Of a DNA stretch of 64,000 nt, positions 34,429-43,084 are shown in pieces. Under the pieces are notes generated by a model. The model was not told where the DNA came from and ran no database searches. It saw only the letters and a list, made by a program, of their open reading frames with translations. The stretch comes from Planotetraspora thailandica (GTDB lineage Bacteria; Actinomycetota; Actinomycetes; Streptosporangiales; Streptosporangiaceae). Each line of letters opens with the position of its first letter. Within the stretch, counting starts at the first letter, position 1. The position numbers and the translations under genes were made by a program. The stretch is from contig NZ_BOOR01000031.1 of the NCBI RefSeq assembly GCF_016863335.1, positions 124,001 through 188,000 of the forward strand. Direction: 5' to 3'.

Positions 34429-35610
34429 CTAGGCCCAGATCCGCTGGAGCGCTCGGAGGATGTTGCCGCCCAATACGGCGGCGATCTCGCTGTCGGAGAA
34501 CCCCTCTTGCACCAGCCATCCGCAGATGTTGCCGAAGTTCTCGGTCGGGTTCTCGAGACCGTCCACGAACTCCACCTTTTCGAAGGAGGGACCCCCGGGG
34601 GCGGCCGTCCCCACCTTGAGCAGGTGCCCGAAGACGGTGTGCAGGCCGACGTGGTCGCCGTACAACGTGTCGGGGCCGAACGCGACGTGCTCGATCCCGA
34701 CCAGATCGAGGCAGTACCGGAAGTGGTCCATCACCGACAGGATGGTGTGCCGGGGGTGTGCCTCGGACAACGTCGTGTGCGGTGCCGCGGACATCCCGAT
34801 GACGCCACCCGTCTCGGCCACGGCCCGAAGGACGTCGTCCGGCTTCATCCGGGGCGTGTTCCAGACCGCACGGGCTCCGGCGTGCGTCATGAACACGGGA
34901 CGCTCGCTGACCGCGCAGACGTCCATGCCGGTCCGATCGGAGGAATGCGAGATGTCGATGGCCAGGCCCAGCTTGTTCATCCTGGCGACCGCGCGTCTGC
35001 CGAAGTCGGTCAGGCCGCCGTCGGTGGTCTCGTTCAGCCCGCTGCCGAGCGCGTTCGCGTCGGAGTAGGCGATGCCGATCTGCCGGAGCCCGAGACCGTA
35101 GAGCACGTCGAGCCGGTCGATCTCGTTCTCGATCGGCGTGGCCGCCTCCAGGCCGAACAGCAGCCCCACCTTGCCCGCCCGGTGGGCGTATTCGATGTCG
35201 TCCATCGTGCGGATCACGATGACGTCGCTCTGGTGGGCGATGTCTGCCTGGCGCATGCCCAGGTCGGTGACGATGTCGAGCCAGCGCCACGGGGCGTTGC
35301 CGGTGACGCAGGCCGTGCCGTCCATCATGTTGTCGAACACGACGGTCATGCCCGACGCGAGGAGTCCGGCGAACGCGGTGTGCTGGCGTCCCGTGCGGTT
35401 GTAGTCCGGCGTCTGCCGCATGTCCGCGGGGAACCGTACGGGATGGTCGTGCAGGCTGATCACGATGGTGTCGCGCAGCAGCCGCTCGGCCCGTTCCCGG
35501 TCCGGCTCGCTCAGCCCGCCGTCGTACGGCGGCACGCGGCCGAACTCGGGGGCCAGGTCGAAGGCGGGGAGGTCGACGCCCGGCGTGAGATAGCCGTACG
35601 ACTGGTACAT
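34429..35610 (-). CDS. Membrane (renal-type) dipeptidase, M19 family
   Basis: A 393-residue binuclear zinc dipeptidase. Seen are VISLHDHPVRFP (first metal pair), GKVGLLFGLEAATPI (bridging Glu), LAIDISHSSDRTG and VFMTHAGARAVWNTPRM (metal histidines), GVIGMSA, and VGIEHVAFGPDTLYG. M19 enzymes tolerate a D-residue at the C-terminal position, which suits the D-aminopeptidase in the same locus. Start ATG 35610 overlaps the M20 stop by one base (TGATG), showing translational coupling. No export signal, so it acts in the cytoplasm. Confidence 0.9.
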   Translation of the reverse strand: MYQSYGYLTPGVDLPAFDLAPEFGRVPPYDGGLSEPDRERAERLLRDTIVISLHDHPVRFPADMRQTPDYNRTGRQHTAFAGLLASGMTVVFDNMMDGTACVTGNAPWRWLDIVTDLGMRQADIAHQSDVIVIRTMDDIEYAHRAGKVGLLFGLEAATPIENEIDRLDVLYGLGLRQIGIAYSDANALGSGLNETTDGGLTDFGRRAVARMNKLGLAIDISHSSDRTGMDVCAVSERPVFMTHAGARAVWNTPRMKPDDVLRAVAETGGVIGMSAAPHTTLSEAHPRHTILSVMDHFRYCLDLVGIEHVAFGPDTLYGDHVGLHTVFGHLLKVGTAAPGGPSFEKVEFVDGLENPTENFGNICGWLVQEGFSDSEIAAVLGGNILRALQRIWA

Positions 35611-36995
35611 CACGCCGATCCGTCCCGGATGACGGGAGCCAGCCGGTGCGGGCCGTCGGCGAGCAGGCGCCACAGGTGTTCCCAGGCGCGCATGCCCTCG
35701 CGCAGCCGGGAGATCCGCAGGAACTCGTTCGGCGCGTGCAGGTTCTCGTCCGCCGTGGAGAAGGAGAAGAACAGGGTCTTCGCGCCGAGCACCTCCTCGA
35801 ACAGCGCGGTGGCGGGCAGCGTCCCCGCGATGACCGCCAGCAGAACCTCCTGGCCGGGGTAGACGTGCGCGAGGGCCTCGGTGGCGGCGCGGATCGCCGG
35901 GTGGTCGGCGGGGATCGTGTACGCGGGAACCCCGCCCTCGTCGGGCCGGACGGTGACGCGCACACCGGGGATCTTCTGGGCGAGCACGTGGTCGGTGATC
36001 GCCTGGAGCACCCGTTCCGGGCGCTGGCCCGGCACGAGACGGCAGGAGATGTGACCGGTCGCGACGTGCGGAATGACCGTGTACTTGCCGCCGGCCTTGA
36101 CGCCGTTGATCTCGAGCGTCGGACGCTCCCACAGCCGTTCCAGGGTGTTGTAGCCGGCTTCGCCGAAGACCTCGTCCAGGCCTAGGCCATCGCGATAGCC
36201 GTCCTCGTCGAAGGGCACCGCCGCGATGGCGGCGCGGCGCTCGTCGGTCAGCTCGGGGATGCCGTCGTAGAAGCCGTCGACCGCGACCCGGCCGTCGGTG
36301 GTGTGCAGGCCGGCCAGGATCTCCGACAGCGCGTGCACCGGGTTGGCGACGGTGCCGCCGAACCGCCCGGAGTGCAGGTCGCCGTCGGCACCGGTGACCT
36401 CGACGTCCAGAGTCACCAGGCCCTTGGACGCGATCGACAGCGAGGGCTCGCTGGGCCGCCACATGGCTCCGTCGGCGGAGATCACCAGGTCGGCCGCGAG
36501 TTCGTCGGCGTGCTCGCGCAGGTAGGCAGGCAGATGGGGGCTGCCGATCTCCTCCTCGCCTTCGAAGAGGAACTTGACGTTCAGCGGCAGCGCGCCCTCC
36601 TGCTCGACGAACGCCTGCGCCACCTTGAGCACGATGAACACCGGGCCCTTGTCGTCGGTGACACCGCGGCCGCGGATCACGTCGCCGTCCACGGTGAGCT
36701 CGAACGGCTCGGTGTGCCACTCGGCGAGATCGCCCGTCGGCTGCACGTCGTAGTGGCCGTAGACCAGGATGGTCGGCGCGCCCGGCGCGCCCAGCCAGTC
36801 GCCCCGCACCGCGGGGTGACCCTCGGTCTCGACGACGCGGCCTCCGGCGAACGACAACTGTGCGGCGAGCCATTCGGCCGCGGCGCGCATGGTTTCCTGG
36901 GTGGCGTCCCGGCTCACGCTCGGGACCGCGACGTAGGCGGCCAGTTCGTCGATGTACTCGGCGTCGGTCGCATCAAAAGAGAGCATGTCCACCAT
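35610..36995 (-). CDS. M20 family metallodipeptidase
   Basis: A 461-residue M20/M25/M40 dipeptidase. Zinc ligands and catalytic residues are in ILVYGHYDVQPTGD, RGVTDDKGPVF, FLFEGEEEIGSPHL, DLVISADGAMW and, at the end, FSFSTADENLHAPNEF. A lid/dimerisation domain with DLHSGRFGG lies in the middle. This is the carnosinase/CNDP-like class. ATG 36995 is used; ATG 36986 and TTG 36998 are alternatives. It overlaps the SDR gene by about 20 bp and the M19 gene by one base. Confidence 0.9.
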   Translation of the reverse strand: MVDMLSFDATDAEYIDELAAYVAVPSVSRDATQETMRAAAEWLAAQLSFAGGRVVETEGHPAVRGDWLGAPGAPTILVYGHYDVQPTGDLAEWHTEPFELTVDGDVIRGRGVTDDKGPVFIVLKVAQAFVEQEGALPLNVKFLFEGEEEIGSPHLPAYLREHADELAADLVISADGAMWRPSEPSLSIASKGLVTLDVEVTGADGDLHSGRFGGTVANPVHALSEILAGLHTTDGRVAVDGFYDGIPELTDERRAAIAAVPFDEDGYRDGLGLDEVFGEAGYNTLERLWERPTLEINGVKAGGKYTVIPHVATGHISCRLVPGQRPERVLQAITDHVLAQKIPGVRVTVRPDEGGVPAYTIPADHPAIRAATEALAHVYPGQEVLLAVIAGTLPATALFEEVLGAKTLFFSFSTADENLHAPNEFLRISRLREGMRAWEHLWRLLADGPHRLAPVIRDGSA

Positions 36996-37683
36996 CAATC
37001 GAGATTGTCTGACCGGTTATCCAGGACGATTCCTCGGACACGAAGAACCGCACGCCGTGGGCGATGTCCTCGGGCCTGCCGAGCCGCCGTACGGCGATGC
37101 CGTCGACGAGCGCGGCCTGCCCCTCCTCGCCGTAGCTCTCCCACTGCTTGATCGTCGTGGGGTTGGACAGCACGAACCCCGGCGCGATGCAGTTCACCGT
37201 GACGCCGAACCGGCCGAGCTCGTGGGCCATCTGGCGGGTGAAGCCGATCTGCCCGGCCTTGGAGCTGGCGTAGGCCTGGATGCCGGTGAGGCTGACGCTG
37301 CGTCCGGCGCCGGAGGAGATGTTGACGATGCGGCCCCAGCCGCGCTGCTTCATGCCCGGCGCGACCGCCCGCGTGCACAGGAAGGTGCTGGTCAGGTTGG
37401 CCGCGACCACGGCGGCCCAGTCGTCGTCGGTGATCTCCTCGATCGGGTGGTGCACCTGGCCGACGACCCCGCCGGCGTTGTTCACCAGGATGTCGACGTC
37501 ACCGACCTCCCCGAAGAAGGCGTTCACCGCGGACGAGTCGGTCAGGTCGGCGATGTCCTTGTCGACGCCGTGCACCCGGACGCCGTCCGCCTCGAGGGCG
37601 GCCACGATGGCCGCCCCGATCCCGTGGGCCGTGCCGGTGACGACGGCGACCCTGTCCTTTCCTGCACTCACTTGTTGATCCAT
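36973..37683 (-). CDS. Short-chain dehydrogenase/reductase
   Basis: A 236-residue classical SDR. NAD(P) binding is by VVTGTAHGIGAAIVAALE, with VDKDIADLTD after strand 2, hinting at NAD preference. LVNNAGG, the catalytic NISSGAGRSVSLTGIQAYASSKAG (Ser-Tyr-Lys) and the C-terminal GQTISIDGGHALF complete the fold. It overlaps the creatininase-like gene by 16 bp, so it is co-translated with it. The substrate is unknown; oxidation of a hydroxy acid freed from a peptide is possible. Confidence 0.9.
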   Translation of the reverse strand: MDQQVSAGKDRVAVVTGTAHGIGAAIVAALEADGVRVHGVDKDIADLTDSSAVNAFFGEVGDVDILVNNAGGVVGQVHHPIEEITDDDWAAVVAANLTSTFLCTRAVAPGMKQRGWGRIVNISSGAGRSVSLTGIQAYASSKAGQIGFTRQMAHELGRFGVTVNCIAPGFVLSNPTTIKQWESYGEEGQAALVDGIAVRRLGRPEDIAHGVRFFVSEESSWITGQTISIDGGHALF

Positions 37684-38381
37684 CCGTTCTCAAGCAGTTC
37701 GCGGACCTCGGCCACGCCGGCGTCCCACACGGCCTGCATGTCCTCGTCACTGCGCTGGTAGGCCCCGCCGAGGCTCCCGTCAGGCGAGAGCTCCTTCATC
37801 TCTTTCGCGCTCAGGTTGTTCACCAGCGACCTGGGCAGGACGGGGGCGGCGCCGTCGGGGATCTCCACGCCGGCGACCCTGGTCCAGGGGAAGTTCTCCA
37901 GCCAGGAGCCGTGGTACTGGTCGTCGTCGAAGCGGCTCGCGGCCTCGGCCGTCCGCGGCGCGTTGTACCAGCTGTGGAACAGGACCTCCACCCGGTCGAG
38001 CCGGGGCTCGGAGATCCATTCACGGATGAGGCCGGCGACGGGTGCGTTGCCTCCGTGGCCGTTGACCACCGCGATCCGCCGGAAGCCCTGGGAGGCGAGG
38101 CAGTCGAGCAGGTCGCGCACCACCGCGATGTAGGTGGAGATGCGCAGGCTCATCGTCCCCGGATATTCGGTGAAGTACGGCGCCATGCCGTACGGCAGGA
38201 CCGGCAGGACCGGCACGCCGAGGGGCTCTGCCGCCTCCACCGACACCCGCTCGGCGAGCAGCGTGTCCGTCCCGAGCGAGAGGTACCCGTGCTGCTCGGT
38301 CGAACCGACCGGCAACACGATGCGATCGTCGCGTTGGAGATGGTCGGCGATCTGCATCCAGTTGCTGTCGAAGACCCGCAC
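37668..38381 (-). CDS. Creatininase family amidohydrolase
   Basis: A 237-residue metal-dependent amidohydrolase. Diagnostic are VLPVGSTEQHGYLSLGTDTLLAE (Glu, His and Asp metal ligands), AVVNGHGGNAPV, and the later YHGSWLENFPWTRV with further ligands. The family includes creatininase, the peptide-processing MftE and FAPy deformylase, so a peptide or cyclic-amide substrate is possible. It is the first gene of the downstream half of the locus, with the divergent Lrp gene 280 bp away. A TGGTGA/TAGTAT promoter-like pair lies near 38486-38513 on the minus strand. Confidence 0.86.
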   Translation of the reverse strand: MRVFDSNWMQIADHLQRDDRIVLPVGSTEQHGYLSLGTDTLLAERVSVEAAEPLGVPVLPVLPYGMAPYFTEYPGTMSLRISTYIAVVRDLLDCLASQGFRRIAVVNGHGGNAPVAGLIREWISEPRLDRVEVLFHSWYNAPRTAEAASRFDDDQYHGSWLENFPWTRVAGVEIPDGAAPVLPRSLVNNLSAKEMKELSPDGSLGGAYQRSDEDMQAVWDAGVAEVRELLENGWINK

Positions 38382-38660
38382 CGGTCCTCACGCTCCGTTC
38401 TGGTGGTTCCACGCACTGTCCGCGCATTCGGCTTGTGAAGTGAAAGCCGAGTCGATCCCCTGGGCAGTCATCTGTAAGGAGATCTGTGCCCCATACTAAC
38501 CATTCGCCTCAAAATCACCACCCATCACCCCTTAAATGTGCAAATGGTCGCTTGCTCGGGCATGCGCGACCGGCATCCGGAGCCCGGTGTGGCGTCCCTC
38601 ATACGGACGACTTCGGAGGATCTGCGCTTTCCGCACGTCCGGGCAGGTAGCCTTCCCGCC

Positions 38661-39290
38661 ATGCCCCCTCGCCGCCGCGCCGCAACGCCCAACGCCGCGC
38701 CCAACACCTCTCCCACCACCGCGCCCGACGCCGCGCCCGACGCCGCGCCCACCGCCTCGGCCGCCCCGTTCCGCGACCTGACCGACATGCCGCCCCAGTC
38801 GCCCCCCGTTCCGCTCGACGACGTGGACCGGCAGATACTCGTGCTGCTCAGCCAGGACTCCAGGCGCTCGCAGCGCGCACTGGCCCGTGAGCTGGGCATG
38901 TCCGCCCCTTCGGTGAAGGAGCGCATCGCGCGTCTGGAGCGCCTGGGCGTCATCCGCGGCTACGGCGTGCGCCTGGACTGGAGCGCCGCGGGCTTTCCGA
39001 TGACGGTCTACCTGACCATCACCGCCGTCCAGGGCTACCAGCAGAAGGAACTCGTCGAGAAGCTGGCGCTCATACCGGAGCTGGAGCGGCTCGACATCGT
39101 CACCGGCGCGATCGACCTGCTCGCCCAGCTCCGGGTACGTGATCACTTGCATCTGCGGCAGCTGCTCATGGATCGCATCTGGCAGATCGAAGGCGTGCAG
39201 CGGACCGAGACGTCGCTGAGTCTCGTGGAGATCGGACCGAAGGACCTGGTCGCCGAACTGCTGTCGAAGCCGGCCGGCGACCCGGCCTGA
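38661..39290 (+). CDS. Lrp/AsnC family transcriptional regulator
   Basis: A 209-residue amino-acid-responsive regulator. After a low-complexity Ala/Pro/Thr N-terminus (about residues 8-37, coded by tandem GCGCCCGACGCC-like repeats) comes the Lrp helix-turn-helix LDDVDRQILVLLSQDSRRSQRALARELGMSAPSVKERIARLERLGVIRGY. A RAM/Lrp ligand domain ends RTETSLSLVEI. An internal ATG at 38787 would remove the tail. It is the only regulator in the 30-53 kb locus and lies between its two minus-strand halves. Control of peptide uptake and breakdown in response to an amino acid is the natural inference. Confidence 0.92.
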   Translation: MPPRRRAATPNAAPNTSPTTAPDAAPDAAPTASAAPFRDLTDMPPQSPPVPLDDVDRQILVLLSQDSRRSQRALARELGMSAPSVKERIARLERLGVIRGYGVRLDWSAAGFPMTVYLTITAVQGYQQKELVEKLALIPELERLDIVTGAIDLLAQLRVRDHLHLRQLLMDRIWQIEGVQRTETSLSLVEIGPKDLVAELLSKPAGDPA

Positions 39291-39311
39291 CGAGTCCGGC
39301 CGGACCGGCGG

Positions 39312-39809
39312 TCATCCGCCGGTCATCGGCCCGTGCGCGGGCCCGAAGCCCCGCCTGTACACCATCACCGTCCGGTTGAAGGTGATGACGACGGTCCCAT
39401 GCTGGTTGGTGCCGGTGGTCCGCACGGTGACGATCCCGACCTCCGGCCTGGATCGCGACTCCCGCACCGCCACCACCTCGGACGAGGAGTAGACCGTGTC
39501 GCCCTCGAACAGCGGGTTCGGCAGCCGCACCTCGTCCCAGCCCAGGTTGGCCATCACGTTGTAGGACACGTCGGTGACGGACTGCCCGGTGACGAGGGCG
39601 ATGGTGAAGGCGGAGTTGACGAGCGGGCGGCCGAACTCGGTCTGCGCGGCGTAGTGCGCGTCGAAGTGCACGCGAGCGGTGTTCTGGGTGAGCAGGGTGA
39701 ACCAGATGTTGTCCGCCTGCGTGACAGTGCGCCCGAGTCCGTGCCGGTACACGTCACCCACCTCGAAGTCCTCGAAGTAGCGGCCCTGCCATCCTTCACG
39801 GACGGTCAT
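39312..39809 (-). CDS. MaoC family hydratase, mesaconyl/itaconyl-CoA hydratase-like
   Basis: A 165-residue hot-dog fold enoyl-CoA hydratase. The active-site region LLTQNTARVHFDAHYAAQTEFGRPLVNS, the helix VTGQSVTDVSYNVMANLGWDEVRLP and the strand PLFEGDTVYSSSEVVAVRESRSRPEVGIV match the subgroup of beta-methylmalyl-CoA dehydratase/itaconyl-CoA hydratase. It starts 1 bp after the CoA-transferase stop, so the two work in sequence: mesaconyl-CoA plus water giving citramalyl-CoA (or methylmalyl-CoA). Its stop lies 22 bp from the convergent Lrp stop. Confidence 0.88.
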   Translation of the reverse strand: MTVREGWQGRYFEDFEVGDVYRHGLGRTVTQADNIWFTLLTQNTARVHFDAHYAAQTEFGRPLVNSAFTIALVTGQSVTDVSYNVMANLGWDEVRLPNPLFEGDTVYSSSEVVAVRESRSRPEVGIVTVRTTGTNQHGTVVITFNRTVMVYRRGFGPAHGPMTGG

Positions 39810-39810
39810 G

Positions 39811-41010
39811 TCAGCGCTCCTCCTCGGGCCGCACCGACCGCAGCCGCGCGATGCGGTCGGCGTCGTAACCGAGCACCTTGGTGAGGACGTAGTCGGCGTC
39901 CTCGTCGCGCCGGGGAGCGCGGCGATACCGGCCTTCTTCGGACCCCACTCTCAGGGGGCTCGCCACCTGGCGTACGGTCCCGAAATAGGGGTGCTCGGTC
40001 TCGACCACCATGCCGCGGGCGATGGTGTGCGGATCCCGCAGGGCCTGCGCCACAGAGTTGACCGGCCCGCACGGCACCCCCGCCACTCGTAGGAGCCCCA
40101 GCCAGTGCTCGCTCGTGTTCGTGGCGAACACGGCCTCCAGCTCCGCGAGCAAGGCCTCGGAGTTCTCTCTGCGGGCGGCGAAATCCTGATACCGGGGGTC
40201 GTCCGGCCACTCGGGATGACCGACGACCTCGGCGAGCCGGCGGAAGAACTTCTCCTTGGGGCAGGCGACGACCAGCCAGCCGTCCCCGGTGGGAAACGCC
40301 TGGAAGGGGACCAGGGACGGATGCGCCGAGTGGTGCGTCCTCTTGGGCTCGAAATCGCCGTTGAGCTGCCAGGCGGCCGGATAGGTCAACATCGAGATCG
40401 CCGTGTCGAACAGGCTGATGTCACAGTCGGCGCCGATCCCGTCACGACGCGCCGCGTGCAGCGCGGCCAGGATCGACGCCGCCGCCACCAGCCCGCCCGA
40501 ATAGTCCACCAGCGACAGGCCGGACTTGGTGGGCGGTCCCCCGGGCTCGCCGGTGATGTCCATCCAGCCCGCCATGCCCTGCAACACGTAGTCGTAGCCG
40601 GGCTCCGCGCTGCGCGGCCCCGTCATCCCGAAGCCGCTGAGCGAGCTGCAGACGATGGCGGGGTTGAGATGCTTCAGGTCGTCGTAGCGGATCCGCAGTT
40701 TGGCCGGGACGTCGCCGCGCAGGTTGGAGTGCACCACGTCGCTGACCTTCACCAGGTCCTCGAAGACGGCGCGGCCCTCCGGCGTGGAGATGTCGAGGCT
40801 GAGGCTCCGTTTGTTGCGGTTGAACGTCTCGAAGAACAGGCTGTCCTCACCGTGCTGCTCGGGGACGACGTACCGCCCGATGTCCCCGCCGGTCGAAGGA
40901 TCCTCGATCTTGATGACCTCGGCCCCCAGGTCCGCCAGGTGCACGCTGCCGAACGGCCCCGCCCCGTACTGCTCGATCGCGATGATGCGGACATCCGCCA
41001 GCGGCGTCAC
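39811..41010 (-). CDS. CaiB/BaiF family CoA-transferase
   Basis: A 399-residue class III CoA-transferase. The N-terminal DVRIIAIEQYGAGPFGSVHLADLGAEVIKIEDP is the family hallmark. Catalytic Asp169 is in SLVDYSGGLVAAASILAAL (same number as in formyl-CoA transferase), and a C-terminal RVAGVPCGPVNSVAQALRDPH segment follows. Between methylaspartate ammonia-lyase and a mesaconyl-CoA hydratase-like enzyme, it most likely activates mesaconate (like itaconate CoA-transferase Ict) using succinyl-CoA or another donor. Overlap ATGA with the lyase gene. Confidence 0.9.
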   Translation of the reverse strand: MTPLADVRIIAIEQYGAGPFGSVHLADLGAEVIKIEDPSTGGDIGRYVVPEQHGEDSLFFETFNRNKRSLSLDISTPEGRAVFEDLVKVSDVVHSNLRGDVPAKLRIRYDDLKHLNPAIVCSSLSGFGMTGPRSAEPGYDYVLQGMAGWMDITGEPGGPPTKSGLSLVDYSGGLVAAASILAALHAARRDGIGADCDISLFDTAISMLTYPAAWQLNGDFEPKRTHHSAHPSLVPFQAFPTGDGWLVVACPKEKFFRRLAEVVGHPEWPDDPRYQDFAARRENSEALLAELEAVFATNTSEHWLGLLRVAGVPCGPVNSVAQALRDPHTIARGMVVETEHPYFGTVRQVASPLRVGSEEGRYRRAPRRDEDADYVLTKVLGYDADRIARLRSVRPEEER

Positions 41011-42263
41011 GGCAGAGCCCTCTCTCCCCGCGCCGCCGCGAGGGCCGCGACCCGCGCCATCTCATTCCCCACGATCATGAGCCCCTCATCCACTCCCATG
41101 CCGGGCTTGGCCAGCACCTGTCCCGCGCCGCAGGCCATGGCGATGTTGGCGCTGACCTGCGCCGAACGGTCCGTCTCGTTACACGTTCCACCGCAGTACG
41201 CCACGAGTCCACGATCGCGGACCAGCAACAGCGCCTCGATGGTGTTGTTGACGCCGCCGAGATCCGGCGTCTTGACGTGGATCACGTCGGCGGCGTCCTT
41301 GCCGACGAACATCTCAATGTCTTCAAGGGTGTTGCACCACTCGTCGACCGCGACCTTCACCTGAGCGCCCATCCGCCGCAGGGCCGACCGCAGCCCGACG
41401 TACGTCTCGATCTGCGCCTCCCTGCCGCCGGCGTCGACGGGGTGCTCGACCACCAGCTCGTACGGCGCGGCGATGTCGCCCAGACGGGCGAGATAGGCGG
41501 CGACCGCCTCGACGTCCCCGTCGAAGGCCAGGCCCACGGTGCCGTAGGTGTCGAAGTGCAGCCGGGGCGTGTACGCGCTGTCAGGACGCAGTTCCCCGAT
41601 CCTGGCCACCAGCCACCGCAGGTAGTCCTCGAGGAGCTCGCCCCGGCGTCCCAGCTTGGTGTCGACATTGTTGATCAGGGCGTGCGGAAGGACGTCCACC
41701 CGTTTGAGGATCATCTTCTCCGCGTTGGCGTATCGCTCGTCGCCGGTCTGGGCGAACATCGGCACCGGCCTGAGCTCCACGCCGGTCGCGTATTCGTCGC
41801 GCACGACCTCTGCCATGGTCAGCCTGCGGCTTTGCGCGACCGCATCGAGCACCGCCTGCGTCACGCCGTACCGCACGGCCGTGTGCAGCGGCCCCGACGC
41901 GGTACGGCAGGCGTCGACGCGCCCGGCGAGCTCGCGGAACGAGTCGAGCTCCGCGCCCACCAGTAGGGGGACGAGGTGTTCCTCGACGTCCCTGCGGGCC
42001 GCCGCCGCGTTGAAGAGCGGGTCGCGGCCGCCGGCGCCGCTGTACTGCACCGCGGCGCAGTCGCCCTGGGCGACCGAGCCGTCTTCGAGCAGCAGGAGCA
42101 CCGACAGCGCCTCGCCGGCCTGCCGGATCGCGGAGAAGCCCGGCGTGATCGGATCACCCCGGTAGGCGAAGCCGTCGTGCTCGGCGCCGGCCCTGATGGC
42201 CGCCTGGTCGTCGGCGAAGAATCCGGCACGCGCGGGCACGGAGAGAACTCCGACGATCTTCAT
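41007..42263 (-). CDS. mal: Methylaspartate ammonia-lyase
   Basis: A 418-residue enolase-superfamily lyase converting (2S,3S)-3-methylaspartate to mesaconate and ammonia. The catalytic lysine falls at residue 331 in HVKTPDLGG, the number known for the clostridial enzyme. VAVDEWCNTLEDIEMF with the metal/active-site Asp and Glu and the YCGGTCNETDRSAQVS segment are family-specific. The start is ATG 42263, overlapping the DppA gene by ATGA. No glutamate mutase (GlmES), the usual supplier of methylaspartate, is in the window, which suggests the substrate comes from degraded peptides or from elsewhere in the genome. Confidence 0.95.
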   Translation of the reverse strand: MKIVGVLSVPARAGFFADDQAAIRAGAEHDGFAYRGDPITPGFSAIRQAGEALSVLLLLEDGSVAQGDCAAVQYSGAGGRDPLFNAAAARRDVEEHLVPLLVGAELDSFRELAGRVDACRTASGPLHTAVRYGVTQAVLDAVAQSRRLTMAEVVRDEYATGVELRPVPMFAQTGDERYANAEKMILKRVDVLPHALINNVDTKLGRRGELLEDYLRWLVARIGELRPDSAYTPRLHFDTYGTVGLAFDGDVEAVAAYLARLGDIAAPYELVVEHPVDAGGREAQIETYVGLRSALRRMGAQVKVAVDEWCNTLEDIEMFVGKDAADVIHVKTPDLGGVNNTIEALLLVRDRGLVAYCGGTCNETDRSAQVSANIAMACGAGQVLAKPGMGVDEGLMIVGNEMARVAALAAARGERALP

Positions 42264-43084
42264 TCGACCAGCCCCCGGCACAGCAGCACGACCGTGACGA
42301 ACGTCTGATAGATCCACAGCGGGTCGTCGCCGGTGATGGCCGCCGACAAGGCTCCGGTGCGCTCGACCCCGGCGATCCTGGCGGCCAGCTCGCAGTAGTC
42401 GCTGCTGCGGAAGGAGAGGCCGAGGGTGACGGGAAGGTCGATGGACGGCGGTGCCGCGCCCGGCAGGTCGCCGACGGCTGCCCGGGCTCGCTCGCGGATG
42501 AGGTCCCTCGCCGCCTCCGGGTGCAGCGCCTCGGCGGAGAACCGGGTGATGGACTTCTTGACCACCGCGGCCTTGATGCCCGGGCAGAACCGCTCGGTCT
42601 CCTCGGCCGTCGTGACGTCGCCGGTCACCAGCACGATCGGCACGCCGTACGCGCGGGCGACGAGCGCGTTGATGCCCGCCTCTCCGGCGACGACCCCGCC
42701 CACGGTCACCTCGGCGAAGGCCGACGGGAAGTAGGTGTGCGACAGGACCGAGCCGTCGCTGCCCATCGACCCGTGGTAGGACACCAGGAAGATCGCGTCG
42801 AAGCTCTCGTCGAGCCCCTGCATCATGTACATCGGCTTGTACCGGCCGGACAGGTAACCGGCGCGCCCGGCGAGCGCGTCCGGCTTCAGGTTGGCCATCT
42901 TGGAGTGGGCGTCGTTCACCAGGAACTCGGTGGCCCCGGCCTCCATCGCGCCCTCGATGGCGGCGTTGATCTCACCGGTCAGCAGCCCGGTGTAGTACGG
43001 GTACTGCGATCCGCCGATGACGCACTGATCCCAGTCGACGACTCCGGCGGTCCCTTCCATGTCGGAAGAGATGAAGATTTTCAC
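42260..43084 (-). CDS. dppA: D-aminopeptidase DppA-like, M55 family
   Basis: A 274-residue M55 zinc D-aminopeptidase. The N-terminal KIFISSDMEGTAGVVDWDQC carries the SDxEG metal motif. EFLVNDAHSKMANL, IFLVSYHGSMGSDGSVLSHTY, VGGVVAGEAGINALVA and PIVLVTGDVTTAEE provide further ligands and the active site. B. subtilis DppA cleaves D-Ala-D-Ala and is likewise encoded with a dipeptide ABC transporter. GTG 43084 is the start (GTGA overlap with the upstream peptidase). It points to D-residue-containing substrates. Confidence 0.92.
   Translation of the reverse strand: MKIFISSDMEGTAGVVDWDQCVIGGSQYPYYTGLLTGEINAAIEGAMEAGATEFLVNDAHSKMANLKPDALAGRAGYLSGRYKPMYMMQGLDESFDAIFLVSYHGSMGSDGSVLSHTYFPSAFAEVTVGGVVAGEAGINALVARAYGVPIVLVTGDVTTAEETERFCPGIKAAVVKKSITRFSAEALHPEAARDLIRERARAAVGDLPGAAPPSIDLPVTLGLSFRSSDYCELAARIAGVERTGALSAAITGDDPLWIYQTFVTVVLLCRGLVE

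Noticed and set aside
32515-35862. Very long plus-strand open frame (over 1100 codons) opposite the peptidase genes
   Set aside because: It is antisense to three genes with clear family motifs. Long open antisense frames are expected from third-position GC bias, and its translation is Arg/Val/Gly-rich with no domain.
35608-36873. An 814-residue version of the M19 dipeptidase
   Set aside because: The extra N-terminal part is the M20 gene read in the wrong frame; the true ATG at 35610 overlaps the M20 stop by one base.
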